From CAYNFP01 sp964492595 (GTDB lineage: Bacteria > Bacillota_I > Bacilli_A > RF39 > UBA660): a DNA stretch of 35,149 nucleotides. A program made the translations under genes and the position numbers. How positions within the stretch are numbered: position 1 is the first letter of the stretch; every line of letters starts with the position of its first letter. The notes under the pieces are model-generated. The model saw nothing but the letters and a program-made list of their open reading frames with translations. It searched no databases and was not told the DNA's origin. The stretch covers positions 1 through 35,149 of the forward strand of contig CAZBKY010000004.1 of the NCBI GenBank assembly GCA_964492595.1. Reading direction: 5' to 3'. Below are positions 13,573 through 22,453 of the stretch, piece by piece.

Positions 13573-16500
13573 ATGAAATTTAAAAGTTTGGAGAAAACTA
13601 AAACTAAAGCGCAGGAAGATGAAGTTAATAAATACTGGGATAAGATAGATATTTTAAATGCTTCAATAGAAAATAGAGAAGGAAAAGAAAACTTTGTGTT
13701 TTTTGAAGGACCTCCAACAGCTAATAATTTGCCTGGAATCCATCATGTTATATCAAGAGATTTGAAAGATGCTATATGTAAATATAAAACTATGAAGGGT
13801 TATAGGGTTGTAAGAAAAGCAGGGTGGGATACTCATGGACTTCCTGTTGAAATTGAAGTTGAAAAATCTTTAGGGTTAAAAGATAAAACCGAAATAGAAA
13901 AATATGGAATTAGAAAGTTCAATGAAAAATGCAAGGAAAGCGTTTGGAAGTATAAAACTGAATGGGAAAAAATGACAAGAGAGATGGGTTATTTTATAGA
14001 TATGAAAAATCCATACGTAACATTTGAGAATAATTATATAGAAACTGAATGGCATATATTAAAGAATTTTTTTGATGAAGGATTAATATATAAAGGACAT
14101 AAAATAATGCCTTTTTGCTCAAGGTGCGGAACAGGGCTTGCTTCTCATGAAGTGGCTCAGGGATATGAAGAAGATAGTGTAACCACAGTATATGTCCCAA
14201 TGAAGCTCTTAAATGAAGATGATACCTATTTATTAGTATGGACTACAACTCCCTGGACTTTATTATCTAATGTTGCAGTATGCGCTAATCCAAAGGAATA
14301 TTATGTTAAGATAAAGTCTGGAAATCACAATTTTATTATATCTGAAAAATTAAGAGAAAAAATATTCACAAGTGATTATGAAATAGTGGATAGATTTTTA
14401 GGTGAGTATTTAGAATATAAGGAATATGAACAATTAATTCCATTTATTAGTGTTGATAAGAAAGCATTTTTTGTAGTGTGCGATAATTATGTCACTATGG
14501 AAGATGGTACGGGGTTAGTTCATATCGCCCCCGCTTTTGGAGAATCTGACTATAATATAGGTAAAAAATATGATTTGCCAGTAGTTAATCCTGTAGGTGA
14601 AAATGGATGCTTTTTAGAAGGTCCATACAAGGATAGATTTGTAATGGAAGCAGATGCAGATATTATCCAATATTTAAAAAATAATGATAAATTATTTAAA
14701 AAAGAAAGGGTAGTTCATAATTATCCCCATTGCTGGAGATGCAAAACTCCACTTTTATACTATGCAAAGCCTAGCTGGTATATAAAAATGACCGAGCTGA
14801 AGGACAGACTTGTAACAAACAATAATACTGTAAACTGGTATCCTCCTTTTGTAGGTGAAAAAAGATTTGGTAACTGGCTTGAAGATATCCAGGATTGGGC
14901 AATATCCAGAAATAGATACTGGGGGACACCACTTAATATATGGACATGTGAAGCCTGTGAATATTCTGAAGCTATTGGTTCAAGAGCGGAACTTATTCAA
15001 AAATCAATAGAAAAAATTAACAATGACATTGAACTTCATAGACCATATGTAGATGAAATACATATTAAGTGTCCTAAATGTGGGAAGATAATGAATAGAG
15101 TAAGCGAAGTAATAGACTGCTGGTTTGATTCGGGTTCTATGCCTTTCGCTCAATATCATTACCCATTTGAAAATAAGGAATTGTTTAATTCACAGTTTCC
15201 AGCGGATTTTATATGTGAGGGAGTAGATCAGACAAGAGGGTGGTTTTACAGCCTTCTTGCAATAAGCACTTTTGTAATGGATAAAAGTCCATTTAAAAAC
15301 GTACTTGTAAATGATCATATTCTTGACAAAAACGGATTTAAAATGAGCAAAAGCAGAGGGAATGGTGTAAATCCATTTGATTTATTTGATACCTATGGAG
15401 CAGATGCTGCAAGATGGTATTTATTATATGTGTCTCCTGTATGGCTTCCGACCAGGTTTGATGAAGATGGAATAAAAGAAATAATATCAAAGTTTTTCAA
15501 TACTCTTAAAAATACTTATACATTTTTTGAGCTTTATGCAAATACTGATAACATCGACCCAAGAGAATATAAGGTAGATTATAAAGATTTGGAATTAATA
15601 GATAAATGGTTACTTTCAAAATATAATAATTTGGTTAAAAAAGTGACAGAAGAATATGAACGATATGATTTAAATAAAGTAACTCATTTAATACAGGATT
15701 TTGTTTGTGAAGACTTATCAAACTGGTATATAAGGCGTAATAGAAGAAGATTTTGGGAAAGTGAACTTACTGTAAGTAAAAAAGCAGTGTACCAGATTAC
15801 ATATGAGGTATTAGTTGGCATCTCCAAGCTAATTGCGCCCACCACTCCATTTTTATCTGAAATATTATATAGGAATTTAACTAATGAAGCGTCTGTTCAT
15901 TTGGCAGATTATCCAGTAAGTGAAAGCTCTAAAATTGACATGGAAATAGAAGAAAAAATGGATTTGGTAATTGAATTTATCACAATGGGAAGAAATATCA
16001 GAGAAGAAGCTAAAATAAAGATTAGACAGCCACTTTCTGAAGTTATAATTGATGAAAAGTATAAAAATATTATAAAAGAACTTGATAGTTTGATAATGGA
16101 AGAGTTAAATGTTAAGAATATTAAATATGTGGGTGATATGGGAAAATATATTCATACAGTATATAAACCCAATTTTAAAAAGGTTGGAAGTGTGTTAGGT
16201 TCTTCATTAAAAGAATTTGGGGAGGCACTTACAAATATATCTAAAGAAGATATAGAAAAATTATATAACAGTGGGTTAATATTAAATTTAAATGGTAAAT
16301 CATTTGAAGTAAATGAAGACATGGTAATTAGATTTATCACTCCAAGAGAAGGATATAATTCTGCATATTTGAATAACAAAGTTATTATATTAAATACTGA
16401 ATTAAATGATGAATTATTGCTTGAAGGTTTAGCTCGTGAATTTAACAGCAAAATCCAAAATATGAGAAAAGAAAAAGAACTTGAAGTTAGTGATAGAATT

Positions 16501-16665
16501 AAAATATATTTAGAAGAAAATGAAGAAATAGATAAGATGATTTCTAAATATGGGGAGTATATAAAAGAAGAAACACTATGCTTGGAATTTGTTAAAGATA
16601 ACTCTGGAGAAGAAGTAAAAATAAATGATTTAAATGTTAGAATTAAAATAGAAAAAATTGGGTAA
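13573..16665 (+). CDS. ileS: Isoleucyl-tRNA synthetase, type 2 (IleRS2) with GIHH signature
   Basis: The 1030-residue class I synthetase charges tRNA-Ile. Its length and motifs (PPTANNLPGIHHVISRD, KAGWDTHGLPVEIEVEKSLG, FKMSKSRGNGVNP) place it in the IleRS2/eukaryote-like group. Type 2 enzymes tolerate the antibiotic mupirocin. The editing CP1 domain is present (VWTTTPWTLLSN, and DGTGLVHIAPAFGESDY with the catalytic Asp). KMSKS is at residues 590-594. The usual HIGH box is replaced by G55-I56-H57-H58, with first and third residues exchanged. This altered signature is a known variant in some IleRS2 that gives very strong mupirocin resistance. Zinc-type Cys clusters occur at CSRCGTG, CWRCK, CEACEY and CPKCG. 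A GAGGAGG site precedes the start. Expression is controlled by the T-box. Confidence 0.96.
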   Translation: MKFKSLEKTKTKAQEDEVNKYWDKIDILNASIENREGKENFVFFEGPPTANNLPGIHHVISRDLKDAICKYKTMKGYRVVRKAGWDTHGLPVEIEVEKSLGLKDKTEIEKYGIRKFNEKCKESVWKYKTEWEKMTREMGYFIDMKNPYVTFENNYIETEWHILKNFFDEGLIYKGHKIMPFCSRCGTGLASHEVAQGYEEDSVTTVYVPMKLLNEDDTYLLVWTTTPWTLLSNVAVCANPKEYYVKIKSGNHNFIISEKLREKIFTSDYEIVDRFLGEYLEYKEYEQLIPFISVDKKAFFVVCDNYVTMEDGTGLVHIAPAFGESDYNIGKKYDLPVVNPVGENGCFLEGPYKDRFVMEADADIIQYLKNNDKLFKKERVVHNYPHCWRCKTPLLYYAKPSWYIKMTELKDRLVTNNNTVNWYPPFVGEKRFGNWLEDIQDWAISRNRYWGTPLNIWTCEACEYSEAIGSRAELIQKSIEKINNDIELHRPYVDEIHIKCPKCGKIMNRVSEVIDCWFDSGSMPFAQYHYPFENKELFNSQFPADFICEGVDQTRGWFYSLLAISTFVMDKSPFKNVLVNDHILDKNGFKMSKSRGNGVNPFDLFDTYGADAARWYLLYVSPVWLPTRFDEDGIKEIISKFFNTLKNTYTFFELYANTDNIDPREYKVDYKDLELIDKWLLSKYNNLVKKVTEEYERYDLNKVTHLIQDFVCEDLSNWYIRRNRRRFWESELTVSKKAVYQITYEVLVGISKLIAPTTPFLSEILYRNLTNEASVHLADYPVSESSKIDMEIEEKMDLVIEFITMGRNIREEAKIKIRQPLSEVIIDEKYKNIIKELDSLIMEELNVKNIKYVGDMGKYIHTVYKPNFKKVGSVLGSSLKEFGEALTNISKEDIEKLYNSGLILNLNGKSFEVNEDMVIRFITPREGYNSAYLNNKVIILNTELNDELLLEGLAREFNSKIQNMRKEKELEVSDRIKIYLEENEEIDKMISKYGEYIKEETLCLEFVKDNSGEEVKINDLNVRIKIEKIG

Positions 16666-16678
16666 TTCCAATTTTTTT
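16654..16678 (+). terminator. Terminator of ileS
   Basis: AATTGG (16656-16661) pairs with CCAATT (16668-16673), extendable by A/T pairs on both sides. It encloses the stop codon and is followed by a T tract. Confidence 0.75.
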
Positions 16679-16734
16679 ATTTTAAAAAAGAGTTTTTAAA
16701 AAATTCTTCTTATAATAAATATGAAAGGAGGCAT

Positions 16735-17439
16735 ATGGAAATTAAAAATAATATCTTTAAATATATTGAAACTCATAAGGTAAAATTTTTTTCTATTTTT
16801 GGAATTGTAATTGCATTTGGAATTATTTCAGCATTTATCTTCAATCAAAATAAAAATCAAGGGGATGTTAAAGAGAAAATTGGATATGTGGATATAGTCG
16901 AAGAAGATAATCAAGAAGAAAGTACTACTGATTATGTTTACGTAGACATAAAAGGAAAAGTAAAAACTCCGGGTATTTATATGATGAATTTAAATGACAG
17001 AGTTAACGATGTTATATTAGCAGCTGGGGGATTAATTAAAGGTGCAAATACAAGATATATTAATTTAAGTAAAAAAGTCTTTGATGAAATGGTTATAGTT
17101 ATTTACAGTGAAGAAGAAATTGCAAGTAAACTTGAAGTTATAAATAAAAATGGTGAAGTACCTTGTATTTGTGAAGAAAGTATTAATGATGCCTGCACTG
17201 AAAAAGAATATTCTGAGGTAAGTAATGAAGATGAAAAAACAACAGAATTTGTAAATATAAATACTGCAACACTAGAAGACTTAATGAGTTTGCCAGGTAT
17301 AGGGGAATCAAAAGCTAAAGCAATAATAGAATATAGAAAGACAAATGGAAACTTTGAAAATATTGAAAATTTAATGGAAGTATCTGGTATAGGTGAATCA
17401 GTTTATTTTAAAATTAAGAATCTTATTACTACAGGATAA
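16735..17439 (+). CDS. comEA: Competence DNA-binding protein ComEA
   Basis: The 234-residue membrane-anchored protein has an N-terminal transmembrane helix (about residues 17-35, FFSIFGIVIAFGIISAFIF). Then come an SLBB domain (VYVDIKGKVKTPGIYMMNLN, VILAAGGLIKGANTRYINLS) and a C-terminal pair of helix-hairpin-helix motifs (NINTATLEDLMSLPGIGESK and LMEVSGIGESVYFKIKNL). ComEA binds double-stranded DNA outside the membrane and hands it to ComEC. A linker of about 35 residues carries CIC and CTE cysteines that could form disulfides. An AAAGGAGG site lies just before the ATG. comEC follows and overlaps. Competence itself is not shown, because other uptake genes are outside the window. Confidence 0.92.
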   Translation: MEIKNNIFKYIETHKVKFFSIFGIVIAFGIISAFIFNQNKNQGDVKEKIGYVDIVEEDNQEESTTDYVYVDIKGKVKTPGIYMMNLNDRVNDVILAAGGLIKGANTRYINLSKKVFDEMVIVIYSEEEIASKLEVINKNGEVPCICEESINDACTEKEYSEVSNEDEKTTEFVNINTATLEDLMSLPGIGESKAKAIIEYRKTNGNFENIENLMEVSGIGESVYFKIKNLITTG

Positions 17440-19507
17440 ATTTTTTTATATTTTATTTATAATATTTACTTCATATGCTTTATTATCAACTAATTATGTC
17501 AAATATACATCTATTTACAGTAGCAATAATAATGATTTTAATTTGAGAATAATATCATATAAAATTAATGGTAATAAATTAAGTGTGCAATTAAAAGGTA
17601 AGGAAAAACTAATAGGAAACTATTACTTTAAAACTTTAGAAGAGAAAGATAATTTTATTTCTTTATATAAAATAGGTGATAAAATCAGTGTTAAAGGCTC
17701 CTTACTCAAGCCTAAAAACAACACGATACCAAATACATTTAATTATAAAAAATATTTGTATAACAATAAAATATATTACATATTAAAAATAGATGAGTTA
17801 AAGCTCTTAAAACAAAATAACAATATATTTTATAAATTAAAAAATTATGTATATAAAAAAATTGAAAATATAAAGAATAATGAGTATATATATGCTCTAG
17901 TACTTGGAGAGATTTATTATGTAGATGAAGAAGTAAATAGTAGTTATAACTTTAATGGTATAAGTCATATATTTGCATTATCGGGCTCTCACGTTTCTCT
18001 ATTAGCAGCAATTTCAATAAAGATAATAAAAACTATAAGAAAATTATTAAAAAGATCTATTAAAGAGGAGAAAATAAAAGATTATTTTATAATATCAATA
18101 CTTTTATTTATCTTTTCTTTTATAACCGGATTTAAATCTTCCTTGTTAAAATCAGTTTTTCTATTTTGTTTGATTGGAATAAATAAAGTATATTATTTTA
18201 ATATAAAAAGTGACAACTTATTAATAATTTCCTATATAATTCTAATTATAATAAATCCATTTTACATATATGATGTGGGATTCCAGTTATCACTAACAAT
18301 AACTTTCTTTTTACTATATTCCACTCGCTATTTAAAAACTAAAAGATATATGAAAAATTTAATATCATCAGGATCTATATCTTTACTTAGTTCTATACCT
18401 ATATTAATTAGTAATTTTTATATGATTAATTTATTTTCTTTAATAAACAATTTATTTTTTATACCATTTATATCTTTTATAGTTTATCCATTATCCATGT
18501 TTACATTTATATTTCCCTTTTTAAGTAAAATTTTATTGTTTATTACAAATATTTTAGAATATATTTCATTAAAGGTTTCTTTAATTAGAGTATTTAATAT
18601 AAATTTTCCTAAGGTAAGTTCAATTACTATAATAATTTTTTATGTGTTACTTATTTTAATAATAAGAAATAAAAATAAACTTATGTATTTTGTATTCATG
18701 ATTTTGTTATTAATTACTTCTAAATATAAAAATATTTTTATTAAAGATACAAGGTTATATTTTATTGATGTATCTCAGGGCGATAGTGCATTAATAGTCA
18801 CTGAAAATAAAAAAACAATACTTATAGATACGGGAGGACATTTAAAATACGAAATGGAAGATTGGCAAAAAAGAAGAAAGGAATTTAATTTAATGACCTC
18901 AAATATGATTCCTTTTTTTAAAAGTATATCAGTTGATAAAATAAATTATCTTTTTTTAACTCATGCAGATGAAGATCATGCTGGATATGTGCAGAATTTA
19001 ATAGAAGATTTTAGAGTTGAAAATATTATTATAAATAATGGTGAAATTAGCTCCTTAGAAAGTCAATTAAATTATAAAAAAGTGGGGAAATATTATGAAA
19101 TTGATAATATAAAAATATATTCTTTAAATAATAAAATATATTCAAATGAAAATGATAACAGTTTAATATTGCTCATTATAATAAATGATAAAAAAATACT
19201 GTTTATGGGAGATGCCTCAGTGAAACAGGAAAAAGAGATCATAAAAAAATATAATCTTAAAAACATATATATTTTAAAAGTAGGTCACCACGGAAGTAAA
19301 ACAAGTACCTGTGAAGAATTTATAAAATATATTAATCCCGAATATTCTATAATTTCGGTAGGTGAAAACAATAAATTTGGGCATCCAAATGAAATGGTAT
19401 TAGGTACGCTTAAAGATTCCAAAATCTATAGAACCGATGAGTATGGAACAATATACTATAATTTTAATAGAGAAAAAATAAATATTAACTATTATAAACC
19501 GTATTAA
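17393..19507 (+). CDS. comEC: DNA-uptake channel protein ComEC
   Basis: This is a 704-residue polytopic membrane protein. After a short N-terminal helix and an OB-like region (LSVQLKGKEKLIG...) comes the Competence domain (NFNGISHIFALSGSHVSLLA, about residues 185-205) with many transmembrane helices. The C-terminal metallo-beta-lactamase-like nuclease domain starts near residue 458: YFIDVSQGDSALIV, LIDTGG, LTHADEDHAGYV (metal ligands H-x-D-x-D-H), LFMGDA and KVGHHGSKTS. It would form the inner-membrane channel and degrade one strand. The start is uncertain: the frame is open from a GTG at 17393, overlapping comEA by 47 bases with only a weak GGTATAGG site, and the next ATGs are out of frame. 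It is probably translated by coupling to comEA. Confidence 0.9.
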   Translation: MNQFILKLRILLLQDKFFYILFIIFTSYALLSTNYVKYTSIYSSNNNDFNLRIISYKINGNKLSVQLKGKEKLIGNYYFKTLEEKDNFISLYKIGDKISVKGSLLKPKNNTIPNTFNYKKYLYNNKIYYILKIDELKLLKQNNNIFYKLKNYVYKKIENIKNNEYIYALVLGEIYYVDEEVNSSYNFNGISHIFALSGSHVSLLAAISIKIIKTIRKLLKRSIKEEKIKDYFIISILLFIFSFITGFKSSLLKSVFLFCLIGINKVYYFNIKSDNLLIISYIILIIINPFYIYDVGFQLSLTITFFLLYSTRYLKTKRYMKNLISSGSISLLSSIPILISNFYMINLFSLINNLFFIPFISFIVYPLSMFTFIFPFLSKILLFITNILEYISLKVSLIRVFNINFPKVSSITIIIFYVLLILIIRNKNKLMYFVFMILLLITSKYKNIFIKDTRLYFIDVSQGDSALIVTENKKTILIDTGGHLKYEMEDWQKRRKEFNLMTSNMIPFFKSISVDKINYLFLTHADEDHAGYVQNLIEDFRVENIIINNGEISSLESQLNYKKVGKYYEIDNIKIYSLNNKIYSNENDNSLILLIIINDKKILFMGDASVKQEKEIIKKYNLKNIYILKVGHHGSKTSTCEEFIKYINPEYSIISVGENNKFGHPNEMVLGTLKDSKIYRTDEYGTIYYNFNREKININYYKPY

Positions 19508-19557
19508 AAATTAGTTTTTTTATAATTGATTTTTGTATGATTTTTTTATTTTCAAAG

Positions 19558-19610
19558 TTTGTCAATATTCGACAAAATAAATTGACACTAAAATGAAAAA
19601 GTGGTAATAT
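19558..19610 (+). promoter_or_regulatory. Promoter with an adjacent palindrome upstream of the lipoprotein
   Basis: TTTGTC (19558-19563) and GACAAA (19571-19576) form a perfect inverted repeat six bases upstream of a consensus TTGACA (19582-19587). The TAATAT -10 box lies 17 bases further on (19605-19610). The palindrome is placed like an activator or repressor operator. The leader to the start codon is about 130 bases and otherwise featureless; a second TATAAT occurs at about 19615-19620. Confidence 0.6.
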
Positions 19611-19743
19611 CTAAATATAATAGGCAGTTTGATTATAGCTTTTGAAAAAGTATATTATGAAGAGTTTAGCAACTTGCAATAGGGCAAATAGTAAATATAT
19701 TTTATTAAAAAGTGTATAATTTAATGAAAGAAAGGAGATTATA

Positions 19744-20886
19744 ATGAAATTTAAAAAGATAATATTGTCTGTTATTACATTATGTTTGTTATTCATAACT
19801 ACAGGATGTAATCAGGAAGAATTTACTGTTACTTTTGACAGCGATGGAGGTACTTTTGTTGAAGAACAAGTTGTTGAAAAAAATGACTATGCAACAAAAC
19901 CAACAAACCCAACTAAAGAAGGATACAATTTTCTTTACTGGGAATTAGGAAATGCAGAATATGACTTTGGAACTGAAGTGACAAAAGATATTACTTTGGT
20001 TGCTAAATATGAAGAAAATTCGGGAAGTTCTGGTATTTCATACTTGGTCACTTTTAATAGTGCGAGTGGGTCTGACGTGGCATCTCAAACTATTGCAACA
20101 GGTTCAAAAATAACAAAACCTGCAAATCCAACTAAAGAAGGTTATAAATTTCTTTATTGGGAGTTAGAAAATAAAGAATATGATTTTGAAACAGTAGTAA
20201 CAAAAGATATTACTTTGGTTGCTAAATGGTTGGAAACATACACAGTGACTTTTAACGTTGAAGGCGGAAGTAAAGTTTCATCTCAAACTATTGATAGTGG
20301 GCTTAAAGCAACAAAACCCTCAACTCCAACAAAGAGTGGTTATACTTTCTTAGGTTGGTATTTAAATAATGTGGAGTATGATTTTAAAAGTGGTGTGACA
20401 AAGAATATAACATTAGTGGCTAAATGGGAACCAACTGTAAGTGTTACAAAATATACAGTGACATTTAATAGTAGTGGAGGAAGCACAGTAGCATCTCAAA
20501 GCATTCCAAATGGTTCTAAAGCAACAAAACCAACAAATCCAACAAGAAGCGGTTATACTTTCAAAGGTTGGTATTTAGATGATATTGAATATAATTTTAA
20601 CAGTACAATATCAAAAAATATAACACTAGTAGCTAGATGGGATGTAGTTGTAGTTCCTGATGTTTATACAATTTCACAGGAAAATTACGAAATTGGTTCT
20701 CCCCAGGTAATAGTAATTGTCAAGAAAAATGGAACTAAAATAACTGCAAGTCAAGTACTTAATAGTAGTGGAACAATATTGGGAGAATATAGTAGTGAAG
20801 CAGGAAATATTTTAGTTGATAAAAGTGAATATAGTAGAATAGCAAAAGTTAAATTAACAAATGGAACAATTGTAAATATACAATAA
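19744..20886 (+). CDS. Lipoprotein with four InlB-type B repeats
   Basis: This is a 380-residue predicted surface lipoprotein. The signal peptide MKFKKIILSVITLCLLFITT ends in a GC lipobox with C22 as the lipidated residue. Four Flg_new/Listeria-Bacteroides repeat units follow (residues about 27-90, 100-162, 166-228, 237-300). Each has VTF-(G)G, a TKPxxPTkxGYxFxxW core, EYDF and KdITLVAKW. Units 1 and 2 share FLYWEL, while 3 and 4 share the canonical F-GWYL. The C-terminal 75 residues form a different beta domain (VYTISQENYEIGSPQVIVIV). Such repeats are stiff surface spacers or adhesive modules. The gene is driven by the promoter at 19582 and has an AAAGGAG site. The next gene follows 27 bases later, probably in one transcript. 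Confidence 0.88.
   Translation: MKFKKIILSVITLCLLFITTGCNQEEFTVTFDSDGGTFVEEQVVEKNDYATKPTNPTKEGYNFLYWELGNAEYDFGTEVTKDITLVAKYEENSGSSGISYLVTFNSASGSDVASQTIATGSKITKPANPTKEGYKFLYWELENKEYDFETVVTKDITLVAKWLETYTVTFNVEGGSKVSSQTIDSGLKATKPSTPTKSGYTFLGWYLNNVEYDFKSGVTKNITLVAKWEPTVSVTKYTVTFNSSGGSTVASQSIPNGSKATKPTNPTRSGYTFKGWYLDDIEYNFNSTISKNITLVARWDVVVVPDVYTISQENYEIGSPQVIVIVKKNGTKITASQVLNSSGTILGEYSSEAGNILVDKSEYSRIAKVKLTNGTIVNIQ
19822..20643 (+). repeat. Four tandem coding repeats (about 190 bases each)
   Basis: Units lie at 19822-20013, 20041-20229, 20239-20427 and 20452-20643. Units 1 and 2 are nearly identical around the CCAACTAAAGAAGG core, while 3 and 4 use AAAAGTGGTTATACTTTC-like sequence. The pairwise pattern suggests two duplications. 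Such tandem repeats can expand or contract by recombination. Confidence 0.8.
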
Positions 20887-20913
20887 AAAAAGAAATAAAA
20901 GAAGGAGAAATAT

Positions 20914-22350
20914 ATGAAGAATATTTTAAAGAAAATGATATACTTTATGTTTGTATTTTTTGCAGTAGGTGTAGTAAGCATCTCAGCAAAAGAATTAGAT
21001 GATTTTCCTAATAGAACTTATATTATCGGAACTCATGAATTTGTGCCAGGGACATCAATGTCGGCACAAAGAATTATGTTGGCCTCAAAAACAATTGAGG
21101 GAAATACTCTAGATGATATGATTATCTATTATAAGGATAGTGAAGGAGATTGGATCAATGCAATAACCAGTGCATTAATAGATGAAGAGGATTTACCAGA
21201 GTTTAATATTCAATATAAAAATTTAATATTTCAATTTACCTTTGCACCATATACAGCAGCAGTGGAGGATATTACTGAAATTTCTGAGGATGGAATAGAA
21301 TTTGATGGTGATGAATTTAAAATTCCACTGGGAATAGTAGAATTTACATTCGAAGATAATGAAGTTAAAAAAGCAGCTATCAGAGAAGATGATGTTTGGG
21401 GAATAGTGAATTATGGAGAATTAGAAAGTGCTCTTCAAACAGCAATTTCTGAAGCAGAAGGGCTAATAAATGATGCAGAAGATGCCTTAGTTGCAATTAA
21501 ATTTTATCTTCCCTCAAATTCACCAACTATAACAGACATGGAAGCTTTGGTTGAGGATTTAGATGAACTTATAGATGGAGAGGTTCCAACAACTGCAAGC
21601 GGAATAATTGCATTAACAGATGATATACTTGAAATAAATGGAGAATTAGAAGAAAAAATAGAGTATATGGAAGCTTTAACAGATCGATTTGCTGCAAATA
21701 TTGCTGCTTCTTCTAAAATAAGTGAAGCAAACACAGCACTAAACAATTACAAAACTATAGTTAATGGATTAGAAACCGATGAAATATATACAGAATTGTT
21801 GGCTGCAAAAACTGCATTGAATACTGCAAAAGACAGTCCATATCCAGAGACTGCATCAGAACTTGAAATAATCACTGAAGATATTATAAGCAAAACAACT
21901 GCTTTAAATACTAAAATATCTGAAATGAATAGTGAAATAAGTACAAAATTAGCAAATGCTAAAATAGATGCAAAAGACGACTTGGATGATGCCTATACTT
22001 CTACTGATTATTCATTAGAAAATCAAGCGATAATCGAAGGTTATATTAGTGCTGGAGACACCGCAATTGATGCGGCAACTACTATAAATGCTATAAATAG
22101 CGCTAAATCAACAGCATTAGATAATATAGGTAGTGTAAAAACAATTGCTCAAGAATATGATGACTTTAAGACAACTCATAGTGCAGCATTAGCTTTAACT
22201 GTAGAGACAGTGACTGTAGATGATAAAGGAATAGTAGAGACTGCATTAGAGGATTACGATGAATTATCAGATGAAGCTAAATCATTAGCGGGAGATGATA
22301 AAAACTTACTTGATGCTTTATTACTAGAAATACAAAATTTAGAAGACTAA
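20914..22350 (+). CDS. Secreted, acidic, helical-repeat protein
   Basis: Not assigned to a family. The 478-residue protein has a Sec signal peptide (MKNILKKMIYFMFVFFAVGV then VSISA, cleaved near residue 25 before KELDD). An N-terminal beta-rich region (to about 150) contains NRTYIIGTHEF and NIQYKNLIFQFTF, a pattern recalling Gram-positive surface proteins that begin with such a module. The rest is Ala/Glu/Asp-rich alpha-helical bundles (EAEGLINDAEDALVAIKFYL, KISEANTALNNYKTIV, KTALNTAKDS), similar in style to FIVAR-like stalk repeats. There is no LPXTG or transmembrane anchor, so it is either released or held by non-covalent contact with the wall or with the neighbouring lipoprotein. It has no cysteines in the mature part. 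It is probably co-transcribed with the lipoprotein 27 bases upstream. Confidence 0.75.
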   Translation: MKNILKKMIYFMFVFFAVGVVSISAKELDDFPNRTYIIGTHEFVPGTSMSAQRIMLASKTIEGNTLDDMIIYYKDSEGDWINAITSALIDEEDLPEFNIQYKNLIFQFTFAPYTAAVEDITEISEDGIEFDGDEFKIPLGIVEFTFEDNEVKKAAIREDDVWGIVNYGELESALQTAISEAEGLINDAEDALVAIKFYLPSNSPTITDMEALVEDLDELIDGEVPTTASGIIALTDDILEINGELEEKIEYMEALTDRFAANIAASSKISEANTALNNYKTIVNGLETDEIYTELLAAKTALNTAKDSPYPETASELEIITEDIISKTTALNTKISEMNSEISTKLANAKIDAKDDLDDAYTSTDYSLENQAIIEGYISAGDTAIDAATTINAINSAKSTALDNIGSVKTIAQEYDDFKTTHSAALALTVETVTVDDKGIVETALEDYDELSDEAKSLAGDDKNLLDALLLEIQNLED

Positions 22351-22379
22351 ATAATAACTGCTAATTATTAAAATAAAAA

Positions 22380-22409
22380 CTTAGCAAATAAATATTTGTT
22401 AGGTTTTTT
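22380..22409 (+). terminator. Terminator after the secreted protein
   Basis: CTTAGCAAATA (22380-22390) pairs, with two G-T wobbles, with TATTTGTTAGG (22393-22403), followed by six T. This is the strongest hairpin in the surface-protein region and separates it from the wall-synthesis genes. Confidence 0.8.
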
Positions 22410-22453
22410 ATTATATAATAATTTTTTAGCATATACTTACATAGGTGAGATTT

